A stretch of DNA of 64,000 nt from Phytoseiulus persimilis (GCA_037576195.1 CM075102.1:35398745-35462744), one strand, 5' to 3'. Counted from the stretch's first letter, positions 12,060-25,057 are shown. The notes: generated by a model not told the origin, from the sequence alone. Made by a program: numbers and translations.

Positions 12060-15000
12060 TTCTCAGCGGAATTCGCGAAGAAGAAAATCACGTCATTTCA
12101 CCTGTCGCTACGCAGACGCGTGCAACGCGGGAAAACAGCACATGATGGCTGTGTGGAACCGGTCCCTTCCCAGGATGGCGGTCAGTTTGTCCAGCTGGTC
12201 TGTCCTTCGTTCGCTCCATCTTCGACGAGGAGTCCCATATCGAAGGTTCACATGAGGTCCGGGAACACTCATTCCGGTTTGTCAGAGCGCACACTGTGGC
12301 AAGTGCCCCTCAAAGTCAGGGGCGAGCACGTTCTACCTCTGCGGGGGGAAGATCCGAGTTAGCATGAACAGGAACTCACCGTTGGTGAACGGCGCTTGGG
12401 TCGCATCCATCGCGTGATCAAAGTTGACGATTTCGCTTGCGCTTCCGCCGTCGGCGTCTGAATGTCATGCACTCCGATGCTTGCCGATGAGGACGACACA
12501 CTGACTTGCGAGTCGTCACGAGTTATACTCGTTGACAGTTGGCTGCGAAGGTAGGTGGCTAGCCGACGGCGGGCTGGTCGCCTGGTGGGTCGGCGGGTTG
12601 GCTGGCTGGCTCGCTCGCAAGCTTACTTACTTACTTGCTTGCTTACTTGCGTGCTGGATGGCTGAAGTTACTCTAACAGAGTGCACAGGCCCCGCCTCAG
12701 GGTGGAGGAAAGGAGGTGGAGTCAATGCAGGGTTACTCTCAACGAACAGCTTCAACAGGGAAAGAGACTTCAACTCGGCGGATTCTCGTCCTCATCCTCG
12801 TTCTCGTCACTGCCGCCGCTGCCTCCGCTGCGCTGGTGGTGCCGTCGGGGGAGAGGCGGCCTATGAGACAACGAGGCTGCGACCGGGATACCGGCAAGTC
12901 AGATGAACGATGTTAACGAATGTCTCAGCTTCCACACATGTTCTCGAATTAACCCGAGAGCTGTACGGCTGTCGTCGTTGGACATGTTCCGTCACTCCGC
13001 CTCCGCGATTCCTGAGAAAACTGTTGAGGAATCCGTGGCTTTCACGAACTCCACCACCAGGTCTGCTATCCTCCTCCTATTATTTTCAGTGCCAGCGAGC
13101 GGCGTATCGAGATCACGCGTTCAAGGTACTCCTGAAGAAGCTCGAACAGTGGTGGCGCCTGGGGAAATTTTCAAAGGATATCAAGACGAAATCTTCCCAA
13201 ATCGAGTAGCTCCCACACCGCTGGGTTTGAGAGTTCTGAGTCTCTAATCCGTCACCCGAGCTTCCTCCGTACGAACCTCAGACCTCAAGGGCGGGAAGGA
13301 TGCTTCATCGAATCAGCCTGCCATACACGACGAGCAGACGACGAAAGTTTGGAATCGATCTAGCTCCAACTCTCGTAGAAACTCACCCATAGCACCGCTC
13401 AAAGTGCTGATAGCAGACCTTGAGGATTCCCAACACGCTTCAGCCGCGGCGAGATTTGCGATCGGAGCGTAGTACCTCCATACTTATACTAGGAACTACT
13501 TCTCATGTAGTTTGGCGCCCGGCGAGGCTAGCACAACAATATGTCATTTCAGCTCACATTTTCTGTCGGATGCAACAGAAATTGGGCGATTTCATCAACT
13601 CATTACGGCAACTCATTTGCCGATAGAGAGCATCCATCATCAGCGAGTCCAAACAAATCCTTTCCGCGAATATCTGACTGCTCAGGAGGCAACGACAGCA
13701 GCATACCCGCATATGAAGCTGACGAGGCTCCAGACCAGTAGTTCTCAACCTCGTTGGACCCGCGGCCCCCTAATGCTTGAGAGAGGGAGTCGCGACCCCC
13801 TCAGCCCCGTCACAAAGTTTGAGTGACGAGACGAACAAATCCGACTTGCAATGTTGAAAATTATAGGGACTTCCGGAGTATCATCGAGGAGTGCAAAGGA
13901 CTCGCAAGTGAATATCTATGTACTATGACGTGGCCCCGGAAAGTCTCCCATGGGCCCTCGAGAATCCATCGTGTAGCCCTTCGAGCCGCATAGCTCTAGG
14001 TTTAGAATCACAGCTTCGAAATCTGCCCAAGGTTTCAGAGAAAAACGGGAAATTAAGGTCCAGGCCGAAGACTCGAAATTTTGGAAATCCTCCCAGTGTA
14101 GCCCTCGGTGGGAAGACTTGAGCCTCCCTGCAGTCGAGATCCTGAGTCTGCGCTCGGGCAGAAAAACTTCCGAGGACTCAGAATGAAGTGGCGTAATTCC
14201 TCACTGGTTCACTGAACAGGACTCGCTTATTCGCGGGAGCGACTGCTTCGAGGAAAGAGAATTTTAGATTCGCTCCCACCCAAGAGGGATCGAGAATCTT
14301 TCTTCTACGTCAGAATGCCCCTCTCGATACCCCATTGGTCGCCCACTCATTGCTTCCCATCTCTCCGGTGACTTGGAGTAGCCGTTCTCTGGAATGGTGC
14401 TGAGATAGCGATTCTGTAGATGAGCTCTGTGAAGAGGTGAATTGAAGGGCCCAGATTCGGAACGTCGTACTTCCAAGCTTCTCGAGGTCGAGTTTTCAGT
14501 CGGGAATTCCGCCGACCGATTTTCAACAACGTCATTCTTCGCTTTTCTCGGGGTTAGTTCACTCCTTATTTCGCTCCACTTTTTGCGTTTCGGAGAAAAG
14601 CGCAAAATAACGTTGTCGGAAATCGGTTTGACGAATTTCTGACTGAAAGCTCCGCCCTCAAAAACTCTTTTTGACGGACTCCCCGGGAACCAGCCCCCCG
14701 ATACCTCTGAAGACGAAAAAAGATGCAATCGCTGGGAGTCACGGCGTGACCACGTCACGGTTCACATTGGAACATCGGTTTCAGAGTCGTCGAGGAATGA
14801 GGACAGTCTTGAACTTTGGTTTGTGCGCGCAGCAATCTATAGTATCTTTAGTATGTTTGTATCTGTCGCGCGTCGAAAGCCTCGAAGCTACCGAAGGAAC
14901 AACGCCAGACGCACCTATTTTCGTTTTCAACACAGAACCCAGGACGAACTTCTAGCGGATTTCGAGTGATTGAAAGAGCTTTCGAAAAGCTCATCATGAA

Positions 15001-17037
15001 CTTCTCAAGTTTCTCAAGAACCGTGGCTACCATCCGGGAAAGGAGGACGTGGATGTAACACTTTCGATTTTGGTTTATGCAGCTAATATTCTCAGCTCCT
15101 CTACGAACTAAAGTAGCTGCTTCTGTGCTACTCAACGCGTTAGGTACCAAACTGCATTCCCATGGCCATCTTTTCGGCTGAGCCTGGTCCTGACCTTGGC
15201 TTGGGCCTGATTTTCGGTGGCGCCGAGTCTAGAAGAGCTCACTGAGGAGCAGTGGAGGAATGTAATCCGTATTTGAGATCCCTCTCGTGTAGGCGGAACA
15301 ACATGAAGACTTGGGCGAGCTGAGTGAGTTACTCGAAGCATTCCCCTCCCGTCCATAAACTTCCTTTCACCTTCCGATTCCGTGGGAGTGGTCATTGCCG
15401 TCGATGGCGCGGGATCTGGAATGCTTCTATAGTTGGGCTAATCTCTCTTGAATCCAGCGAGCCAAACCGCTCAATTTCAGGCCGACGAAGAGAATGAGCG
15501 AAAAAGCCGAAAATACGCGTGCTGTCGTTCCGTACGCATTTGTGACTCATTCTGGTGCAGTTGATCCCTTCCATGGCCCCAAAGAAAAACAAAACACGTA
15601 TTCAGCGCAGTGTAAGGCGTCGAACGTACTGAAATAGGACGACTGAAAAGATGAGTCCCACCGGAATTCCCGAACCCTCCCGAACAAAGTTGACGAATCC
15701 TTGGGCAGATCCCGAAACTGGTTGTGAACCTAACCCACGGCCGAAATCTCATATGTTGAGGGACGGAGAACGAACGAACCCGACCACGCTCTGGCGCCAC
15801 TGGCAAAAACGGATTCGGGCTCAGCTCCTTGTTTCGATCTACTACTAGTTGACGACGGAAATCATGACTCTCCCCTGAGCAGGACTCCGAATTTGTCGCA
15901 GCCAGCAAAGATGTCCCGGTGCTCCCGTCGATCGCGATCTGAGCATTTTCTCTCGCGATCACCAAATATGCAATTTTCCAACTCAGAAGGAATTATCTCC
16001 CTACTCCACATAGGGAAAAATAAAGGTAGATTTTCGGAGTAAAACTGAACTGTGCATGAGCTTCAGTTTTTTTTTCCGAGCCTAGATGTTTGATTCATAC
16101 ATAATAGGTAGCATCCAGGGTGGGGATGGATGTTCAGATCACGTCAACCAATGCCGAGAAGGTACGGCCCGGTTAGCTTTTACTGTCTGAAATCCATGTG
16201 AGGGCTCTCAGCGAGCAGGAGAGATGCAGGACAAGCTAGAAGGTCGAAACTTTCAGCCTGTCCGAAACAGATGCTAGATTTCCTCGATTCGGGATAAGCA
16301 TTGGAGCGGAGGCAGAGTTCCAGCTTCACACGGGGCGGCCGAATCGAGTCGAGATCCTTTTTCGTCATTCTTCGTTTTTCTGTCCATTCCGAAAGCAGAT
16401 TCACGGAAGTTAGCGATTCTCCCCCCTCGAATTCATAGGGCCCGCCAATTTTTCCCAGGCGGCGCAGCTGAGCTCGCCCGGTTTGATGTGGAGGGGTGTC
16501 TATTTGACAAAAAGTGCCTGGTGGCATCAGAACTCCGCTCTCAACTGGGATGAACCAGCGAGCCGACGACGCATTGAAAATCCTTCATTTACGGTGTTCT
16601 CGCCGGGTTCTGAGCACCAGGGAGGGCCGTCGAATCATGACGAAAAATAATCCACCGGAAAATGTCTATTCGATTGAATTTGTGATCAGGAACCAGTTTT
16701 TCGGAAGGTTGTAGAGCGCTCTTCAGAGAAGTTTCAGGTCCAGGTCGTAGTCTGACGAAAAATTACGACGAAATCATCAACGAAAAAACCGAAATCCGCC
16801 CACCGGGCACGCAATAACGGGTAGAAGAAAAATACGTGTTTTTATTTTCACTCAGTTCGAGTAACATGGAGAATGAATAGGTAAAATGAATAAATAAGTA
16901 AATATCGGTGAGAGTCAGTCTAGATTCGGGGAAGAAATCTCAACGAACTGACATAAGAACATTCGAGTCCATGGTAGATATCACAGAAAAGTCCACATTT
17001 TACACACATGCATCTGGTTGTAGGTTCGTGAAAGGAG
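12060..17037. other. Intergenic sequence with simple repeats and a hAT-like terminus
   Basis: No coding exon is supported. It is upstream of the DMRT gene, so the promoter should lie near the left end, but no core promoter element is clear. A tetranucleotide tract (GGCT, then CTTA/CTTG) lies at about 12595-12655. A hAT-like transposon terminus at 13736 is listed separately. The remainder is low-information sequence. Confidence 0.5.
13736..13800 (+). mobile_element. hAT-like transposon terminus, orphan
   Basis: The sequence CAGTAGTTCTCAACC, followed by a stretch rich in GGACCCGCGGCCCC and GTCGCGACCCC, matches the general form of termini of many animal hAT elements (CAGTGGTTCTCAACC and a 'gtc cgcggcccc' motif). 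I found no matching inverted terminus within the following kilobases, so this is a solo end or a decayed copy. The assignment is by motif resemblance only. Confidence 0.35.
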
Positions 17038-17720
17038 CTATTTGAGCAAAGCATGGAAACCGTGAACCGAGAATCGGGTCACTGTCTGTCGGTTCTCTCG
17101 GGCCGGGAGCTTCCAAGTGCCGTCCAACATCTCCACTGAGTTGAAGAATGCGGGGACGACCTCATCGAACTTCGTCTCCCAGCTTGCGACACACCGCTCG
17201 AGAGCTCCGGTCGCGTGCAGTTTGAGCCGGCGCTGCGCATCCTCCACCTGGAGGGGAGTACCGGTAAGAAGGTAGACGAGTCTGCTTCTCGTCGAAGCGT
17301 GTAGCCCGAGTGCCCTCTTCAGAAACGATGCCTTCACGCGATTGAGGTGTTCGAGGTCACTGGCAGTTACGTCGTCCCAGATCAGTTCCAGACCGAATAT
17401 AGCAACGGGTAGGATCTTAATGTTGAAGAGGGCAATGGCTGTTTCCACGGAGAGTCGATACGGCTTCTCGACGGCCAAGGCTGCCATCAGTGCCCTCCTG
17501 CTCCTCTCCTGGACATGATCTCCATAGCTAGATCCATTAAACGGGATAAGAAGACCCAGGTACTGGAATCTGTTGACGTATTGAAGCGGAGTTCCCGCGA
17601 TGAAGAGTGTGTCATCGGCTGCGTAGCCACCTCCATATGGAAGAAAAATGGTTGAAGTAATTCCAGACCTCACTTGACCACCCTGTATATGCTCTCCGGA
17701 CGATTCATCTGGCTGAGACT
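17038..17720 (-). mobile_element. Fragment of a non-LTR retrotransposon (C-terminal part of the polymerase ORF)
   Basis: On the minus strand an open frame ends at 17038. Its last ~210 residues resemble the region downstream of the reverse transcriptase palm in LINE elements: a thumb-like motif (NRFQYLGLLIPF), then 'LPVAIFGLELIWDD', 'LEHLNRVKASFLKRALGL' and 'SRLVYLLTGTPL'. The endonuclease and the catalytic palm are absent, so it is a 5'-truncated or internally broken copy and not a host gene. The frame is open to 18021, but the part above about 17,720 shows no similarity I recognise. The clade is uncertain (CR1/Jockey-like). Confidence 0.6.
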
Positions 17721-18021
17721 TGCTCGCCAGCTTCCCTGTCTCCACCGCTAAGCATCTCCATTCTCTTTGTCGAGTTGCTTTCAAGTGTCCGAGCGCTTTT
17801 GAGGCATGTGTAGCGGCGGGAAGCCCATTCAGTTTGTTGTCCGATGTTCCAAGAGACGATCGTCGCAATATAAGCGACGGAAACCGCGGTCTACATCGTG
17901 CTCCAAGAATGCCAGGAAAATTTGTTGGATCGGCATCCAACGGGTCACCTAGTACTCGGAACCTACTCGGAATAGTGATGGTCATGATGATGATCATCGT
18001 CGCGAGATTTTCATGACGCAA

Positions 18022-19780
18022 TCAACATGGTTTTCAAACCTGTGAGAATTTTCCTGATAAGATTGAATCTTTGTGGAACTTTTTCGTCCATCAAAGTAGA
18101 ATATAACTTATTTATATCATAATACTCACTTAATATATTACTTATATATATAGAATATAACACTTCGGACCTTCACACAGCCATGATCCGTTACGGAACG
18201 GCATCGAATCTCCCGCTTGCCATCCAGGAGTTCCCTATCCTGCATTCGTCTTCTCCCCTCCCGAGCGAGTCCAACCCGAGAATCCTTCCCGTCTTCCGTT
18301 CCTGGATACGCCGCAAGTAGATTTAGCAAGTCGTGGGGTCAATCAGCGGCGTGTGAGCGGGATCGGAAGATCGGATCGCTTAACTAAATACTGATTTAAG
18401 TATCTAACTAATCTAACTAATCGCTAATCTAAGTACGTGTTTTTCTTAGGAGGACCGGTGCGGTGCTCGATCGATGCATCATTGATCAAAGGTAATGCTG
18501 CGAATTCAACCTACAGCAACGGCACACCACCAAGACAGTTATAATCAGGGCCCAACCTCCCAAAGGGCCCATTCGTGTTCCATGGCACGGGGATAACCAT
18601 CTTTGAGGGAAGAGATTCCCATGAAAAGCGACATCGTATATTGGAGAAGACTCCGATCCCCACCATAGTCTCAGGTCTACGTCGGTGAGACAGATTCTGA
18701 AGTGCGCTAAAGAAGCCTCGGAAGCCTTAATAGGAAACTCCCATATTCCAAGTGAGATCTTTTTGAAAGGGTTCAAAGTGTATCCCGGAGAGTGCAATCG
18801 TGTTCTACGAGAACGGCGACAGCTCCACTTCTCCACTTGAAGTTCAAGATGGTCATGTATAGCGTGCAGGCACGTGAAGAACGGACGCATGGAATCGGCG
18901 GCGAATCTCGAGTTCGATGATTTCGGGGCTTCTCGGTTAGTGTTATAGATCCATGAAATGCGAAGATTTGTGAGAGAGTAGACGAACGAAGCTCGCTCAG
19001 AAATGGCCGGCCGCTTATGAGGAAGAAATCCTTCGGTTCCATCGATTCATCAACTACGAACGTTCCGCTGCAACTTCAACCTAGGGCGGATAGCGAACAT
19101 GGATGAATTCCCGCTCACTTTTGATATGATCTCGGACCGTAATGATGAGGCAAGAGCGTAATGATGGAGACAACAGGTCATGAGGTCACTTATTTTCCAA
19201 CCGTTCTAGCCTGCTGTGCAGACCGGGCGGAGTCTACCCCTATTCTCATTTTCTCAAGCGTAGTACCATGGCTCAAGAAGCCCTTCTTGATGGGGTTATT
19301 GTGACCGTGCATCCTAATGGTGGGATGCACAGCGAAGGCATGCCACTTCGTTTGAAGATTTCGTGGAACCGATTCCGCAGGGGGTCCTCCAATGAGAACT
19401 CTCTCAAGAAGAACCCATCAAGGAGTCAATCAACAAGCCATTCGAGGATTCGATGAGGGAAGAATGGAGTTAGTGGATGCAATCGTTTAATCAACATCTG
19501 ACATCCTCCGGAAAGACTCAGAAACCAAGCATTGCTTTGGTGTGGGTACGGCGAGCTTGGAGATGGATTGACACGGAAATCGTAATCGAGAAAACGGGAT
19601 CTCGAGCGCTCTGGATAGAATAAATAATTGTGTGATATTTGAAGACAGCTCTGGTTATCTACAAGGCAGCGTACTGGACGATTTCACAGATTCTACCATC
19701 GACGGTCAAGATGCAGACGATGATGTCAATCAAAATACTCGGCTTTCGCCCTCTAGTAGTCGCAGTCCGGTGAACTCCAT
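18022..19780. other. Intergenic sequence, AT-rich patches
   Basis: No gene recognised. An AT-rich patch at about 18060-18165 (many TTATAT/ATAT steps) and a CTAA-rich patch at about 18385-18430 stand out from the otherwise balanced base composition. They may belong to decayed transposon ends. Confidence 0.4.
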
Positions 19781-19789
19781 GCTAAACAA

Positions 19790-20247
19790 AAAGTCTGGAG
19801 GGGTGATTCTGGGACCAATCTGACAATTACTTTCCAAGTCTGGGGGGGGGGGGTAATTCCGGAACCAGTCTGACCATTTTCCTCCGAGTCTGGAGGGGTG
19901 ATTCTGGGACCAATCTGGCAATTATTTTACAACTCTGGAGGGATGATTCCAGGACGAATCTGACTCTTACTTTCAAAGTCTGGAGGGGTGATTCCGGAAC
20001 CAGTCTGACCATATTCCTCCAAGTCTGGAGGTATGATTCTGGGACCAATCTGACCATTACTTTCCAAGTCTGGGGGGAGGGGGGTGATTCCGGAACCAGT
20101 CTGACTCCAAGTCTGGGGGATGATTCTAGTACCAATCTGGCCATTACTTTCCAACTCTGGAGGGGTGATTCTGGGACCAATCTGGCCATTACTCTCCAAC
20201 TCTAGAGGGATGATTTCGGGACCAATCTGACCATTACTTTCCAAGTC
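19790..20247. repeat. Minisatellite, ~45-bp unit, about ten degenerate copies
   Basis: A tandem array of a unit of roughly 45 bp that begins TCTGGAGGGGTGATTC, continues TGGGACCAATCTGACC and ends ATTACTTTCCAAG. Two sub-variants are mixed: 'TTCTGGGACCAATCTG' and 'TTCCGGAACCAGTCTG'. Some copies are shortened, and some carry G runs (for example near 19842-19853 and 20072-20085). On the minus strand it stays open over long stretches, giving an artificial repetitive peptide. It abuts the poly(A) end of the retrotransposon at 20248. Confidence 0.85.
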
Positions 20248-22920
20248 TTTTTTTTTCTGGCGGGAGGGGGAATCCCTTCGGATACAAGAGATAGGACTTA
20301 CGTCCGTTGCCCTAGTTATGAGGTGTGTCCTCTAAAACCCCCCCTCTGCCCTTTTGGTTACTGGGCACTCAAGGCAAGCCCTGTACTGTATTACTTCCGG
20401 GTCACCAAGGGCAGTCCGCTTCGTCATTCAGCTTTTGTCTCCCTCCTCATTAATTTTTCGTTTTGTCTCGTGGCTAGGGTTTCTGGGGAACCTCAGGCGC
20501 AGGCACGGGTTCACCGTTGAGTTCTGCGTTTCTCCGCTTGAGCATGTACTCCTTTTCCCTGAGCATGCATGCTGTTTTGCGCGAGATGAGATTCCACTTA
20601 CCTGCATTTCGCAGCATCTTATGGACCAGTTCTAGGACCATGTTCCCTTTTAAGCCTCGTCTCGGCTGAGACAGCGCCCCCGAGACAGTCTTCTGCCCCT
20701 GAATCGTAGAGGATGCACAGTGGGCTAGGGGTTTTCTTGAAGCGATGAAGGTACTTCTGTAAATCTCCGTGTCCTGAGAGGACTTGGGTTGTGTGGAAGC
20801 TGGGTTCACCGAATTCCCGCTTGCACCAGCTTCGCAGATCCGATATGCTCTCGTGGGTCGCTCTGCCAGTCAGCGAGCTGCTCCAAAACTGTTGCCACTT
20901 GTTGAACGTCTCTTCGCGTGTCTCCCCATCCTTTTTGTAGGCCGCCCCTACACTTCCGTACTCGTAGTCCCCATATCGGATCTTGTCCCGCCTGTAGGTC
21001 TTCACTCTCTCCTGCGCTAGGAGGGGCCACGGGATCGCGCGGGTCAGCATCAGCAAAGCTGATGTGGATACCGTGCGATAGGCTCTAGTGATCCTGATCG
21101 CGGTGATTCTTTGCGCTCGTTCCAGAGCGCCTCCGTTCATTTTCTATCGCAGCCCAGATTGACTCCAAATGGGGGCGGCATACAGTGCAATGGATTGGAC
21201 CAGTGTAGCCAGAATCCTCCTCTGGTTCTCCGCTGCTCCATAGGTAGGCGGTAAAATCTTCTCTATGTCGGTTACAGCTTTCTTGGCCTTATTGACGACC
21301 ATCTTGATGTGTTCAGTCCCCTTCAGGTCAGACGGTAATGGAACTCCAAAGTATTTCGCGGATCTGGCTACTTCTACTCGATGTCCTTCCACTACTACTC
21401 TTGGGAGGCGCTCTTTTCTGCGTCTGATCAGCATCACAGCCTCCGTTTTCTCAGGCGCAAGGGCGAGGTGATTCGCTTTCATAAATCGTGAGATGGTCTC
21501 AAATGAGTCCTCTGTGATTTCCTCCAGTTCCTCGATTGATCTTGCCTTCGTTATGATCGCAAAGTCGTCAGCTCCCCTTGAGAGTACCTCTCTCAAAACG
21601 TCGTCATAAGCCTCATTCCTCAGAGTCGGTCCCAACACCGAACCCAGCGGAACTCTCGCTGACATTCGATGGGTTCGAATCTTTCTCGTCGACAACCATT
21701 CTATTTTGCAGGTGGCAGCTCAGTGTTCTCCGGAGGTAAGGGGAGATCTGCCGCTTGCGCAGAATTTTCAGGACGACCTCCCACTCGACCGAATTGGAGG
21801 CATTCCTGACATCCAGAAGGGTCTCTCAGCTTCGGTGAGCGTTGCTCCTCGGCATCAACTATTTGCGTAACCCTTTCCAGAGCAGACAGGGTGGATCTCC
21901 CCCTTCTGAAGCCAAACTGGTCTTTGGAGAGGCGCCCGTCCTCCCCAAGCTCATCTTGTAGTCTTCTGTTCATGATGCTCTCCACTGCCTTGGCGGTGGT
22001 GTCCAGCAGGCATATGCGTCTGTAGGAGTTTGGTTTCCCAGGTTTCGGGATCAGTACAAGCCTTGCAGTTCTCCATTGGGGTGGGAAGATTCCACTTTGT
22101 ATGATCCCGTTTGCGGCTTTTCCGAAGATGGATGGCCATCTTTTCATGAGTATCTTCATAGCTTCTGCTGGGAAGGCATCGGATGCCGCTGTTTTGCGGA
22201 GCGCAATTCGATCGGCAGCGTCTATTACTTCTTCATTGGTTACTTCGGGAATATCTTCTTCATTGATCGATGAGTTTTCTCTCTCGATATCGGTGCCCTT
22301 CGGGAAAAGGTCCGAGACTGCCTTCTCAATTGTTCCGGAGGATAGCTGTCGCCTGCATCGGCCAACCTTATCTCGGATGATCTTGGACGGGAGACCCCAC
22401 ACATCCTGTCTAAGATTCTCCAGGAGCTCCCTCCAGCACGCGCGTTTCGCCTCCAAGATAGTCTCCATGTACTTCTTCTTTCCAGCGAGGACCCCGTGAG
22501 GGACTGCTGCGTTGCTTCGGGATTGATGTGTATTGTTCTTCTCGATCGAACGTTGTTCCGTCGAGCTGGAGGGCAAGTTTTTCTCTGCTACGCGACTTGT
22601 CGCGTCCACCAGTACGCTGGCTTTCCCCGGCCAAGGTGGGGTGGTGCTCTCTGGGATGCTGCCCGACAGGCATTGCGTAGGATCTTCAGGATATTATGTT
22701 GGTCTACATTCATATTGAGATCTTGAAGTCTCTTGCATTCCTCGTCTAAGCTTTGCATGAGGATCTCCTGGTCGAGTTGCCTTGCAATCCAGGCGGTCCG
22801 TCTCTCAAGTATTTGTTGTTCCTCTCCCACAGCTTCCATCTCCACATAAGGATGGTCGCTGAGCGAATCGAAGTCGTCATCGACTGTCCATCCTGAGATC
22901 CCGGACGGGACGGGATTCTA
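20248..22920 (-). mobile_element. Decayed, 5'-truncated non-LTR retrotransposon (R1-clade-like)
   Basis: Read leftwards, it carries the endonuclease-RT linker (GRGKPAYWWTRQVA near 22,600), the RT region (PPQWRTARLVLIPKPGKP, then RICLLDTTAKAVE, DQFGFRRGRST), then PLGSVLGPTLRNEAYDDVLR and a damaged catalytic box with GADD where FADD/YADD is usual (about 21,570). The thumb and C-terminal cysteine region follow, down to about 20,480. The parts lie in several frames, so it has frameshifts and cannot make a full protein. Nine T residues at 20248-20256 read as a poly(A) tail on the minus strand and mark the 3' end. The endonuclease is missing, consistent with 5' truncation near 22,900. The R1-clade call rests on the motif style only. 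Confidence 0.8.
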
Positions 22921-23963
22921 GCGACGGTGCCCAGTTGAAGCCGGACCCCGACCGACACCGGCTTCCTTTCGACCCGCCGCTGCTGGACATCTTTATGGGA
23001 TGAATAATCAGCATGACTCACCTGTATAACAATCAATGCGAGTAAACTGAAATGTTTGCTCCTGGTTGGCCCAGCAAGATAGCCCACGAATGCTCCGAAC
23101 GAGTGGTACGAATCAAATTGTCTTCCTTTACGGACGACGCCATCGGAATTTCCGCTCGCGGTTGAACCTGTTCGTTGGAGGAATGGAACCACTCAGAGTG
23201 ATCCCGATGTCAGTGCTTTCAATGAGGGTCAATAAGATGTGGACAAGTTTCGGGCGATCACAAATGGAAGAGGGCTGTGGGATTGCGAGTCCGTCGCCTG
23301 GAAATACAAGTGATAGCTGCGGACATCGTTGAAATCGTTTCGACCGAGTACCTCACTGCCCTCCCAGCGTACGTCAACATTCCGATCGGGGGCTCATGCT
23401 TCAATGCGTTATTCTACCGAGAATAACTGCCGAGTCGGCACCGACGGCGCGTGCGCATTCGAGGGCGAGTGACTCTCGAACTGAGCGATTCGAGCGAACA
23501 TTTTCGTGCATGTGGGAACGGGGACTATCGATAAAAGCTCTGGCGGTCACATTCGCCACATGAAGCGTCGATAGCCACTGAACAATACTGTTCCGATGAC
23601 TCCTGGTAGCTTCATCTAAATCTGCGCCAAAATGTCCTGGACCGCTCGCAAGGTACGGCTGCGCCATTGTCATCAGAGAAGTCAGCGATCTTCCACAAGC
23701 TGTGGGACCCAGCGCCTGATTGACACGGGAGTCCGAATGAGACTGACGCCCGCAGGACGCACTCCGGCCTAAGAGGCCTCACGAGAACGATGACCGCAGA
23801 GCGGAATACCCGATCACCACAGGCTTGTTCCCATCATCAGCTCCAGATTTGAGAGTTCATTCTGCTAGTTTTCCCAACTTCTGGTCTATATAACTGGCTC
23901 GGAGAGGTGGGCAGATTGTGAATTCCAGGCGGCATCCGGATCTCAAAAACGATGGGGTTACGG

Positions 23964-23999
23964 GATGTGCGGCTATCAGTCGAATGATAGCCGCACATC
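23964..23999. repeat. Perfect 15-bp inverted repeat (hairpin)
   Basis: GATGTGCGGCTATCA at 23964-23978 and its exact reverse complement at 23985-23999 flank a six-base loop (GTCGAA). The stem is GC-balanced and has no mismatch. It is not followed by a T run and lies in no recognised gene. It could be the core of a small foldback element, a structured RNA or a chance palindrome; a 15-bp perfect stem is unlikely by chance at one given site. Confidence 0.85.
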
Positions 24000-25051
24000 G
24001 CTGGTGACCGCTCGCGGAGAAAAACTTGGTTTGAACGAGAACCGCACAATGTGTGGTCATGATTCGGATGAGAAGAGATTTGTGAGTCGATATAATAGAT
24101 TGTGAAGCTGTCGACCGAGAAACATGTGAGCTGGACCTGGGGAAGATCAGATCCGGAATGTCTTCGGAACATCATAAGACACTGCCTGTACTCCAGAGCA
24201 TGTTGTGCAACCAATTGCTAAATTTCAAACAACGACCCGAAAATATGGGATCCGTGGATCCTACTCGAAACCGCACTGTTGGGAATCTTTCTTGCTGCCG
24301 GAATGAAGAACATCAGGTCGCTTCCTGTGAAGCTCGTCGAAGCACACGGACAGGACAATAGCAAGAACAGTTGACGCCGACAAAGGGATCAAAGAGATAG
24401 AACTTGTACACCGGTTCTGTGTGACTGCCTGTACATGGTTTTGAACCAGTTGCGTGATATTCGGATATGCGCTCAATGGAGAGCTCCGCGACCTGGGAAC
24501 GCCCTTGGAAAGGTCTCACGAAGGAAGCTTCCAAGGCGCTGGTCTCGTTCAGGAACGGCTTCGCAGAACTGGAGCCACCGAACTTGGAAGCGAACGGAGC
24601 CAGCGCAAGGAAAAATTTCTTTGGAAATGTTAACCCAAGTGAGAAATCGCTCGTCGACTGGTTTAGCATCTCAATGGCAGCCTGTCACCAGCAAACTCCG
24701 CACCGCGACGAGTGATGCTCGAACGGGTTCAGGTTTGTCGGACATATCTGAGTGTTAAATGTGTATTTAAATATAGGCTCGGGATATTCCCGACGCTGTG
24801 CGTCCTCCTGTCTGTCAATCAACAGTGTCGAAACCCAGTCACACCAAGACCACTATTGGGACCTCTGCTCAGGACTGTTGGAACATAGTCACATTAGCCG
24901 AAGTTGGTCTGGATCACTGCAGGGTTGTCCTACACTCTAAGCGGAGCTCTTTTATGTGAGAGACTGACAATGCCATCCAACAGTAGTATATATACCCCCA
25001 ATGAAGCAATGCTGAGGGAGCTACTACATTCTAACTCTGAATCCCTGTCTC

Positions 25052-25057
25052 TTTATT
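25052..25057 (-). terminator. Candidate EARS2 poly(A) signal
   Basis: AATAAA on the minus strand about 230 bases past the EARS2 stop. A second AATAAA lies inside the last coding exon, only a few bases before the stop codon (25289-25294), so the true signal is uncertain. Confidence 0.35.

Noticed and set aside
20619-21140. Possible host gene with a Cys-containing C-terminus
   Set aside because: It is the 3' part of the retrotransposon polymerase ORF (SFHTTQVLSGHGDLQKYLHR type motif), contiguous with the RT fragments.
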